A DNA stretch of 64,000 nt, from contig NC_023749.2 of the NCBI RefSeq assembly GCF_000499845.2, positions 7,918,013 to 7,982,012 of the forward strand, written 5' to 3'. The position numbers and the translations under genes were made by a program. The notes under the pieces were generated by a model. The model had not been told where the DNA came from and did no database searches. It saw only the letters and a list, made by a program, of their open reading frames with translations. Below, piece by piece: positions 55,562-64,000 of this stretch; the first letter of the stretch is position 1; each line of letters starts with the position of its first letter. The stretch is from Phaseolus vulgaris (taxonomy: Eukaryota > Streptophyta > Magnoliopsida > Fabales > Fabaceae).

Positions 55562-58265
55562 TGCCTATTCGGGGTATAATCAAATACAAATGTATGAACC
55601 GGATGTTCCAAAAACAGCTTTCACCACAGATACCGCGAATTATTGTTATAAAGTCATGCCTTTCAGTTTGAAGAATGCGGGAGCAACATATCAAAGGTTG
55701 ATGGACAAGGTGTTCAAAGATCAGATCGGAAAGAATATGGAAGTATATGTTGATGATATGGTTGTGAAATCAGGGGAGATAGAGAAACACTTGGAAGACC
55801 TTGAGGAGGTGTTTGCACAAATAAGAAAATACCAAATTCGGCTTAATCCGGAAAAATGCGTTTTTGGGGTGAGAGGTGGAAAATTTTTGGGCTTCATGTT
55901 GACAAACAGAGGTATTGAAGCAAATCCTGATAAATGCGAAGCAATAATGAAGATGGGAAGTCCAAAGAATTTGAAGGAGGTGCAAAGATTAGTGGGTAAA
56001 TTGAACTCATTATCAAGATTTCTACCAATTCTGGCCGAAAAAACCAAACCAATAGTAAACTTGCTAAAAGAATCCGAAACCTTTGAGTGGAATGAGAGAT
56101 GTGAGCAAGCCTTTTCTCAAATCAAAACTATAGTGGCCGAACCACCAATCTTGGTTAAACCAGTGTTAACTCAACCTGTTATAGTCTACCTAGCAACCTC
56201 AACTAAAGCCATAGGAGCAGCCTTGATACAGGAAACCCCAGAACAGAAACCGATATATTTTGTGAGTAGATCGCTACAGAATGCCGAAACCAGATATCCC
56301 AAGATTGAAAAAGTTGTCTTAACACTGATGTATGATGCGAGACGTCTTCGACCATATTTTCAGAATCATCACATAATTGTGAGAACAGATTATCCAATAT
56401 CTAAAATTTTGAGAAAACCAGAACTTGCAGGTAGAATGGTGACGTGGTCCATGGAGCTATCAGAATATGGAATCAAGTATGAACGAAGAGGACCGATCAA
56501 AGCCCAATCCCTTGCGGATTTCATTATTCAAATGCCGACAACAACACAGCAGGAGCAGTGGACATTATATGTAGATGGTGCATCAAGCAAAAGAGGAAGC
56601 GGAGCAGGAATAGTACTTGAAGGACCAGAAAACTTCCAGGTGGAGATGGCGCTAAGGTTTGAGTTCAGAACGTCCAACAACCAAGCTGAATATGAAGCTC
56701 TTGTTGCAGGGTTACTATTAGCCAGAGACATGGGAGTCGAAAATGTCATTTGCAAAAGTGACTCTCAACTCTCGGTGGGACAGGTGCAAGGACAGTATCA
56801 GGTAAAAGATCCATTATTGATGAAATATTGTCATAAAGTATTAAATATTATGCAATGTTTTAATAAGGCCGAAATGAAATATATTCCAAGAGAACTAAAC
56901 ATGAAAGCAGACTCATTATCCAAGTTAGCAAGCCAACAACAACAGGGGCAACATAATTCCATCATACAACAAACTCTCAGTCAGCCAACAGTGAGTTTAG
57001 AAGAATGTTTCAATATTGCAACCTCAAAAGATGAATGGATAAAGACGTACATAGAAGTAATAAAGGGCCAAGAACAAGGAATTGAACCTGATGGAAAAAT
57101 GGCAAAGAAAGTAGTTAGTTTTGTGTTGATTGGTGATGAACTATACAAAAGGGGGTATTCTATGCCTTTGTTAAAATGTCTTTCAAAAGAACAAGCCGAA
57201 TACGTAATTAAAGAACTCCATGAAGGAATTTGTGGACTACATTGCGGAGCTCGAACAATGGCAACAAAGGTTTGTAGAGCTGGTTACTATTGGCCAACAA
57301 TCCGAGAAGATTGTGAATTTTATGTTAAAGCATGCAAAAAATGTCAAGAATTTGGGAGTTTAAATCATATACCAGCACAGGAGTTGCAAGAAATTGTTTC
57401 CCCCTGGCCATTTGCAAAATGGGGAATTGATATACTTGGACCATTCCCACTTGGACGAGGACAAACCAAATACATGATAGTAGCTGTCGACTACTTTACA
57501 AAGTGGATAGAGGCAGAAGCATTAACTAAGATAACAGTTCAGCAGGTCCAATCGTTTGTATGGAAAAATATAATATGTCGATTCGGAATCCCACACACCA
57601 TTATAACTGACAATGGCCGACAATTCATTGACAAAAAACTTATGGAATTTTATGCAGATTTGGGAATCAAGTCAACAAACACGTCGGTTGAACATCCGCA
57701 AACAAATGGACAAGCTGAGGCCGCAAACAAGGTTATTCTCGGACAGTTAAAGAAGAGGTTAGGAAGTGCTAAAGGTCTATGGGCTGAGAAGTTACCAGAA
57801 ATATTATGGGCATACAGGTGCACACCACAAACATCAATTGGAGAAACACCATTCAATCTCACGTATGGAACAGATGCAATGTTACCAATAGAAGTTACTG
57901 AACCAACACTACGAAGGCAAATGGAAGATTGGAATATCAACAATGAATGCTTAAGAACTGACCTTGATCTTATTGAAGAACTCAGAGAACGAGCAAAAAT
58001 AAAGGAAGCAGCAGTAAAAAGAAGAGCAATGAAGAGGTTTAATGCAAAAGTAAAGTTAAGAGCTTTTAAGGAAGGGGATTTGGTCTGGAGAATGCGCACT
58101 GATGCCCGAAAAGATCCACGACATGGAAAGTTGGCATCTAATTGGGAAGGACCATTCAGGATAATGGAAAACTTACACAATGGAGCCTATAGATTAGAAA
58201 CTCTAGAAGAAAAAGTGATACCAAATACATGGAATGCGAGTCATTTAAAGTTCTATTTTAGTTGA
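55521..58265 (+). pseudogene. Tat pol, second part: RT, two RNase H domains, integrase
   Basis: An uninterrupted frame of about 914 codons (GTG at its start is not a true initiation site) continues the RT after the frameshift. Positions in this frame: catalytic YVDD at 76-79; first RNase H about 215-300; archaeal-type RNase H about 345-470, with D352, E390, D414 and D463 as likely catalytic residues; integrase zinc site H567, H574, C605, C608; integrase core D637, D697 and E733, the last pair spaced D-35-E. The C terminus has FKEGDLVWRMRTD and SNWEGPFRI. It stops at TGA 58263-58265. All key residues are present; this part alone looks intact. Confidence 0.93.
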
Positions 58266-58359
58266 GACAGAAGATGTAAGCAAAAAACTTTTGTATGCAT
58301 ACTTATCATCTAATCAAGAAGAATTATCAAGTATCATCTTATTAGACTTTCGTTCTTTC

Positions 58360-58540
58360 CTTTTCGGCCTTGGATGTTTTCACCACAGGTGAAATCCCTC
58401 CCGAAACAATATTTACTTCTTTTCGGTCTTGGATGCTTTTCACTTCAGGTGAAATCCCTCCCGAAAAAATTGACAATTCTTTTCGGTCCTGGATGCTTTC
58501 ACTTCAGGTGAAATCCCTCCCGAAAAAACTGTTTACATAA
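58360..58540. repeat. 60-bp tandem repeat with nested hairpins, Tat spacer
   Basis: Three 60-bp units start at about 58360, 58420 and 58480. Each can pair TTTCAC with GTGAAA around TTCAG, enclosed by TTTTCGG pairing with CCCGAAAA. The unit lies 95 bp after the pol stop. Confidence 0.85.
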
Positions 58541-58719
58541 TTCTTTTCGATTCTTACCTCAATATCTCAACTCGCTCACAAGACATCTTCAAGCAATGGA
58601 TACAAAACCGATAAGATTACAACATCTAATTCAAACATCGGCAACTAAAGGAAAAAGTTAGATTTATCCAAAGTAAATTAAAAGTCAAGCCCTAAGCTGG
58701 TCATTATATTTTGATTAAT

Positions 58720-58990
58720 CGAAAACCAAAACCAAAACCGAAAGGTAGTAATTATTTTCAAGGCAATAAAAACCGAAAGGTAATCTTGTTACTTTAAGAT
58801 GATACAAACCGAAAGGTAGTCATTATTTCAAGGCAATAAAAACCGAAAGATAGACTTATTGCTTGAAGGTAATAAAAACCGACTAATAATCTTATTGCAT
58901 TTGTAATTTAGCATTTAAAGCATTTAACTAGAATAACCGAAAGCACAGTCCCAATAGCGTGCGACCGAAAGGTTTATTATACAACCGAGA
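58720..58990. repeat. ACCGAAAGGT-type degenerate repeats in the Tat spacer
   Basis: The motif AAACCGAAAGGTA and variants recur about seven times, often with ATTATTTCAAGGCAATAAAA between. The similar string AAAACCGAGAGGTTT occurs in the LTR. Confidence 0.75.
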
Positions 58991-59229
58991 GGTTTTGATA
59001 ACACTCAGTGAAATGCCGAAAGAGCCATAACGTCATATCTAATAAATAACAAACAAAATAACTCAAACTAAAAAAGGGAAGCAATAATCTTTAATTTCTG
59101 ATAAGATTCCAAAAAGGAGATTACAAAAAGGACGCAAACTTTCATATATAAGATCAACATTTCAAAACCAAATCATTCTCGTCATGTAAACCGAGAAACT
59201 ATAAACAAAACATTAACATCTATATCCCA

Positions 59230-61198
59230 TTAACTTTCGATATTGATATCTTCAGCATCATTATCCGGAATCTCATTAGCAGGAACTAATTCACCATTAT
59301 AAAAATCCTTCTTAACATCAAAATTCCCTTCATCAATAGGAATCTTGTAAAAATATTTTGCTTGTTGAAGAGCCTTCTCAAAACCAAGCTTATGTTGTTC
59401 AAAGATAAAGCTTTCGGCTTCAAAAACATTAGTCCTCAGCTGATTTATCTCCTCATCCATAAGTTTGATGGTGTTTTTGTCAGAATCATTCGCAGAAGAT
59501 AACGCCAATACCTTTTCGTTCAAGACTTGATTTTCTTTACACAGTTGAGCATTCTCTTCACTAGATTTTAAGTTCTCATTCTTCAAATCAGAAATTTCCT
59601 TTCCAAGACCTTCTATTTCAAATTCTTGTTCATTTTTCTGCTTTTTCATCTTTTCTAACTCCAAAGACAAAGAGCTCATTTTTTCTTTGTACTCAGCAAG
59701 ATCATTCTTCAATTTGTCAAACTCAGATAAAGCCACACAGTTCCCATTCTTCTCCTTCATCATCTTTCCAATCAAAAGATTTCTACTTGACAATTCAATA
59801 ACAGAATCTGCCAATGAAGCAGCATCCATAATCTTCAACATGTTGTAAGACGATTCACCAAAAGACGTTTGAACAAACTTTGCATATTTAGTTGTAGCAC
59901 TAAATATCGTTTCTGAAAGAGGTTCGGAAGAAACATTTTCACCATGGCGATGGCGCCGAGAAGACGAATGCGACTTCTTGCTACTTCTATCACGTTTTTT
60001 CGATTTCTTCGAAGGACCGGCAGCATCAACATTACTTGTCGGTTCAACCACTTCCACATTCACGACAGGTTCCACAACTTCTTCCACCACAGGATTCACC
60101 ACATTCTCACGACGGGGAGTTGCATCACCCACCTTGTTCAGCAATTTCGAAAAGTAAGATCGAGCTTTCGGATTAGTGCTTGCCATCAAAGCTGAAAATC
60201 AATAAAAAATTTAGCAAAGTTAAAAAACTCATCCTATAAAGCAAAAATATGTAGAACAACCACGTACCAATAAGATCTTCTCGAGGACTTGATGAAGTAT
60301 ACAACTGCAACAAGGCGCGAGTGGGAATTTGGTACGAGAGGCGACTAAACACTTCGATCACATGACGATCAGCCACACCCATTGAATGAAAGGATATGGA
60401 GTTAAACTTCACGGGATCTCTCGTCCAGTACAGAGGAAACTTTGGAGAATCTCCATTAAAAAAGTACCCTCTTCCTATTGGCTCTATCAGAATTTTGAAA
60501 AAACTTCCCTTAAAATCCTTATATGATGACGTAAAGGGCTTAAGAAAACACACGTTGGATTTACTAATAAGGGATAGCCATCCTGGCCGTTTACCCGGCC
60601 GAGAACTATAATAGTACATAAAAGAAGAGGGACTAGGAGACAGTGATAATAGTTTACACAAAATACTAAACGCTTGCATCGCAGCCCAACCATTAGGATG
60701 AAGCTGAGTAGGAGCAACATTAAGGAAATTAAGAACGCCTATTTGAAAGTTGTTCAAAGGCAATCGAATATGAAGATCTCTAAAAAAGCAAGCATAAAAA
60801 TAAAAAAATTCATAGCTATCACCTTCTCGACCATGGTAAACATTATCAACATCCCCAACACGCCTAAACGAAATGATATCATTATCAATATCAGAATAAT
60901 AAATTTGAGAATGGGAAAGAAAGCTACGGAGTTCGTTAAAAGAACGATACTTCGAGAAAAACTCTCGGACATTAGGATTAACCCACTGATAACCTGGACG
61001 AAGATTTCTCTGAGGCATAATAATTTCAAATTCTTGAGGAGCATCAACAGTAGGAGCTCCATTCAAATCATTCCTACAAGATGGAGTAGCAGATGACGAC
61101 TTCGAATCAGCATGAACTTCTTCTCGAACCACTCGGCCAGTTGATTCACCACCCGCGCTTGAGTATTCATCAGTAGCAGAAGAACTCGAAAGAGACAT
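59230..61198 (-). CDS. Tat opposite-strand gene, two exons, putative 630-aa protein (Transposase_28-like)
   Basis: Two long minus-strand frames join into one gene: exon 1 61198-60268, intron 60267-60192 (GTACGT...TTTTCAG, 76 bp), exon 2 60191-59230. The joined length is 1893 bp (630 aa) in one frame. I chose ATG at 61196-61198; the frame extends upstream without a better ATG. The N-terminal half has features of the plant putative gypsy-type transposon protein family (PF04195-like), such as RLPLNNFQIGVLNFLNVAPT, QLHPNGWAAMQAF and a W-rich end of that domain. The C-terminal half has a basic NLS-like KKSKKRDRSSKK (about 372-383), a predicted coiled coil (about 465-590) and an acidic end. Its role is unknown. 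No stop interrupts it, unlike gag-pol in the same element. Confidence 0.8.
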
Positions 61199-61518
61199 TA
61201 CCTTTGCAAGTACTGAATGAAGATCGACAATAAACTTCCTTCTCGACAACAACAAAGCTCACACAAAATCAAAAAACAATGAATGACAAACCTATTTATA
61301 ACCCAAAGCAAACCCTAGAATTTGAAACGTTGCAAAACTTATGAAACCGTTCAAAAATATATCATCTAACAGTCAAAATAGCAAGTTCACGTCAAGTCAT
61401 TTAAATTCAGCAAAATAAAGCGCGCAAACCAAAGCACTTCATATCAAATCAAATCAAATGTCAAAACTATTATATTATATTAGGACACAAATATTCTTGT
61501 TTAAACTTAAATAAAATA

Positions 61519-61536
61519 TTTTTCTCGGGGGGCTAG
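61519..61536 (+). other. Polypurine tract of the young Tat element
   Basis: CTCGGGGGGCTAG precedes the 3' LTR directly; the run of six G is a plausible plus-strand primer. Confidence 0.65.
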
Positions 61537-62153
61537 TGTACTGGTAGGCTAAAACCGAGAGGTTTAGGCCGAAAATAGCATGTTAAATAACCAAAAGGTG
61601 ATAAGACTAAAACCGAGAGGTTTCGGCCGAGAGCATAAAAGATATACATAAAAGAATAAAACAAAATATAAATGTTATTATAAAAATGAAACCCAAATAA
61701 GATAAAAACCTGCATGAGGGGTGTGTAAATAATAAAAAGGTGTAGAAAGAAAGTCCAAAGGTAAAGAAGAAAGCCCATTAGAGAAACCCTATAAATAGGA
61801 GTTCAGAGTAAAGAAAAAGGTAAGAGTGAATTTTATCTGATAAGTATTATATCGTTTCTGACTTTGGCATCGGAGCGACTTGCAGGTACACCCCCCCACC
61901 TGTGAAAAGGAGAAGCCGAGAATAACCTAGCAGAGTGAGAAGCCGAGAAGAACCTAGCAGAGTGAGAAGCCGAGAAGCATCCAACTGAGTGAGAAGCCGA
62001 GAAGTACTTAGTGAAAAGAGAAGCCTAGAGAACCTAATGTGAGGAGAGGTCCAGAGTATCCGGCCCACGAAGAAACGAAGTCCAGCCCAAGATTAAAAGA
62101 CTTGCAATCTTGTCAACCTGCTTCGAGTGTTCTCGGTCCCTGTTGTAAGAAAA
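61537..62153 (+). repeat. 3' LTR of the young Tat element
   Basis: The 617-bp copy of the 5' LTR has about 11 substitutions and no length change. Its last bases read GAAAA instead of GAACA, so the terminal CA is mutated. Confidence 0.95.
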
Positions 62154-62283
62154 ATTTCCCTCCCATAAAATTTCATTTCCCGCACTTACTCAAAATTTTG
62201 ATTTTCCAAAATCCTATTCTCTCGTTCCATCCTCCAAAATTTTCCAACCCCCTCTCTTAGCTCCACTAAACCTCACCCTTCTT

Positions 62284-62778
62284 GCAAGCACAAACCCTCT
62301 AAAGAGAATGACCCTCCCTCAGATCCCAATCTCGTCGTCCCTTCGCCCGCTAAGTTCAAGAGCTCTTTGCCCCCGAGACCACTCTCTTCCAACACTCTGA
62401 AGCGCAAGCTTGCCACCGCTGTTGATGCCCTAATTGACAATTCACTCCTCGCGTCCTCCAGTTCCGACGTCAAGGTTGGTTTCTCCTATTAGGGTTTTCG
62501 ACTTATCAGTTTCTAATGCCTTCTATCTAACTCCAATTTCTCTGTTCTTGCCTTTGTCGCAGGTTATTATGAGGATGAGGTCGCTCTATCCCGACAAGGA
62601 CGAAGGAGATCCCACTGTTAAGAAGGTTTTCAATGATTCGTTGTCCATCAATGGCCACAAATTCACCTTCAATTTCGTTGTTCGTGAGACACCATTGGAT
62701 CTATACGGCGATGTTGTTGCTTCAGTGTCGATCTCCAACCTCACTACAACTTCGACGTGGTCATCGCCATTAGAATGA
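62284..62778 (+). pseudogene. Captured kinesin-12-like (KIN12) gene fragment
   Basis: Exon-like part 1 (62284-62474) reads KHKPSKENDPPSDPN, then PSPAKFKSSLPPRPLSSNTL, KRKLATAVDALIDNSL, ending DVK before GTTGGT. The intron (62475-62562) ends TTTGTCGCAG. Part 2 reads VIMRMRSLYPDKDEGDPTVK, then KVFNDSLSINGHKFTFNFV. This is the start of a plant kinesin-12-type motor domain (VIVRMRP block and the following strands) with its Pro-rich N terminus. The motor P-loop is not reached; similarity ends about 62690. The fragment lies in the CACTA element, so it is likely a captured, dead gene piece. Confidence 0.72.
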
Positions 62779-62799
62779 CTTTTAGTAGGTGAGTTTCTT

Positions 62800-63730
62800 A
62801 AGAGAAAGGAGAAAACAAGGGAGATGGTTTTGCATGTTGCCACGCACACCAAGTGATTGATCTTGTCTGTGGTTGCGGTTATGTTGCACACGATGTGGTT
62901 TGTTAGAGTGGATGTGTGAAAAAAGTTTATTGAAATTTGTGAGTCATGTGATGGTTGTGAGAAAATTTTAATTTTTTTTAAATATGTAAAATGTAAGTTT
63001 GCAAATTTACCCTTATCTTTAGAATATTTAAATAATAAAATATAAAATATTTTTTTTTTCATAAAAAAAATTATAAATTTATAAGATGAGTGCGATTAGA
63101 AAAAAAATCATAAATTCATTTAATATATAAAAACATTACTTAATTAATTTATATAATTAATATAATTAATATTATATATTATTATATAAATTTATTTTAT
63201 ATAAATAATTATTTTTATTATTATTAATATTTATACAAATAAAATAAAAATAATTAATAATAATATTTTTATTATTATTTATTAAAATTATTTAATTTAC
63301 ATTTATTATAATTATTTTAAAATTTTATTTTAGTTAATATTATTATTTTATAAATATTTTTATATATTATTATTTTAATATTTTTATTATTAGTATTAAT
63401 AATAATCTTTATTATTATAAATATATAAATGTATTATTATTATTATTTATTTTATTATTATATTATAAAATTATATACATAATTGATTACGTTAACACAT
63501 ATATAGTATATATAATCTATTATGCTATAGAATTTATATATATAATCGATTATATATATAAATTTTATAATTTAATTAATTATTTTAATACTATTTTATT
63601 AATATAAATAGGCATTTTTATTTTATTAGAAATATATTTAATATTCTTATTTTTATTATAAATATATTAAATGTTTTTGGATATGTACAATTTATTTGAA
63701 ATAAAATTTAAAACAATGATTTTAAACAAT
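62800..63730. other. Very AT-rich, low-complexity DNA
   Basis: From about 63000 to 63720 the sequence is nearly pure A/T, with runs of ATT and TATA. No gene, repeat end or CACTA terminus is recognisable. Confidence 0.65.
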
Positions 63731-63734
63731 GATC

Positions 63735-64000
63735 CACTTAACCGAGACCTTAGAAGACTTGGCCGAGACGACCGAGACCATGGGAATTTGGCCGATGGCC
63801 GACCCATACCAGGGAACTTGGCCGACAGCCGACCCCTATTACCGTTAACGCTCAAACCAAGATCAGTGAAGTTAATCCATCATTAAGAATTAGGTAATAC
63901 AACCCTAAGCGATATCCACTTCGATAAACGGGCCCAACAAGGTAGGTCCATTAGAATAATATAAATAACACGCATCCAAAGGAGTAAGGTACGTCATTTA
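63735..64000 (+). repeat. Partial LTR of another Tat element, plus strand, leaving the window
   Basis: The sequence is related to the inside of the older Tat LTR (reverse of 42240-42540): GACCGAGACCATGGGAAT, GGCCGATGGCCGACCCATAC, AAACGGGCCCAACAAGGTAG, TAATATAAATAACACGCATC. It lacks one 21-bp unit present in the older LTR. Its start (63735) is not a proper LTR end, so it is truncated on the left; the right side lies beyond the window. Confidence 0.8.

Larger units (their letters stand above)
52336..62153 (+). mobile_element. Full-length Tat-type Ty3/gypsy retrotransposon with a spliced opposite-strand gene
   Basis: A 9818-bp element has two 617-bp LTRs, a perfect ATTTC target duplication (52331-52335 and 62154-62158), a primer-binding site, gag-pol on the plus strand, a tandem-repeat spacer, a long gene on the minus strand and a polypurine tract. 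Two RNase H domains place it in the Tat group. By eye the LTRs differ at about 11 of 617 positions (about 1.8 percent), so the insertion is fairly recent. Gag-pol carries only two nonsense codons and one frameshift. It inserted into a CACTA element. Confidence 0.95.
52176..62790 (+). mobile_element. Second CACTA-family element, truncated, split by a gypsy insertion
   Basis: The left terminus CACTACAAAAAAGCTTG is at 52176, followed by subterminal motifs shared with the first CACTA element (GTGGTTATTAAAAACCGCC, then CACAATTATTCGTATAATACG). At 52335 it is interrupted by a full gypsy element and resumes at 62154 after the repeated ATTTC. The resumed part carries a kinesin-like gene fragment. No right CACTA terminus is found before the window end, so the element is truncated or extends further as decayed sequence; the end given is the limit of recognisable content. 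Confidence 0.7.

Noticed and set aside
1..64000. tRNA, rRNA and organelle DNA
   Set aside because: I saw no B-box with a fitting cloverleaf and no rRNA or plastid-like coding sequence on reading through.

Overview
The window is nuclear DNA of a flowering plant, most likely a papilionoid legume. Its genes have plant intron-exon structure, it lies in AT-rich intergenic DNA, and much of it is nested LTR retrotransposons and DNA transposons. The legume call rests on my memory of similar repeats; it is not proven by the sequence. No bacterial features (operons, Shine-Dalgarno sites, CRISPR) are present.

Four host genes are supported. (1) An intronless SAUR auxin-response gene (5708-6085, +). (2) A complete five-exon ABCF1/GCN20-type ABC ATPase gene (9944-12838, -) encoding 595 aa, with a TATA box and telo-boxes upstream. 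(3) A five-exon heavy-metal-associated isoprenylated protein (HIPP) gene (28840-30169, -) encoding 287 aa, with two HMA domains and a CaaX end. (4) A MIR530 microRNA gene (hairpin about 47440-47612, +) with a TATA box and two upstream G-boxes.

Repeats, left to right. 1-4170: a decayed L1-type LINE whose RT region was split by an internally deleted Ty1/copia element (489-3185). 13384-13746: a Mutator-type MITE with a perfect 9-bp target duplication. 14104-23578: a minus-strand Ty3/gypsy wreck containing a MULE/FAR1-like transposase remnant (14503-16918) and a complete CACTA element (17918-21699) that carries exon-like pieces of a host gene. 32865-33148: a TRIM-like mini-retrotransposon with a perfect target duplication; relatives lie at 43245-43470 and, more decayed, near 8240-8680. 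34158-34850: a copia gag relic. 35180-42631: a minus-strand Tat-type Ty3/gypsy element, cut off at its 3' end and interrupted in gag by a 1041-bp solo LTR with a perfect target duplication. 50398-51536: a probable copia solo LTR with 21-bp tandem repeats. 52176-62790: a second CACTA-family element carrying a kinesin-12-like fragment, split by a full-length 9.8-kb Tat-type gypsy element (52336-62153) with two 617-bp LTRs and a perfect 5-bp duplication. 63735-64000: a further Tat LTR leaving the window.

The young Tat element is the most notable object. Beyond gag-pol it has a 60-bp tandem-repeat, hairpin-forming spacer and then a long gene on the opposite strand. That gene's two exons join in frame across a 76-bp GT-AG intron to give a predicted 630-aa protein. 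The older Tat element keeps the same layout: pol, a tandem-repeat spacer and the C-terminal end of a related opposite-strand ORF. The two CACTA-family elements each carry pieces of a different host gene, which suggests repeated gene capture. Long stretches between these items are AT-rich, and I see no gene in them.
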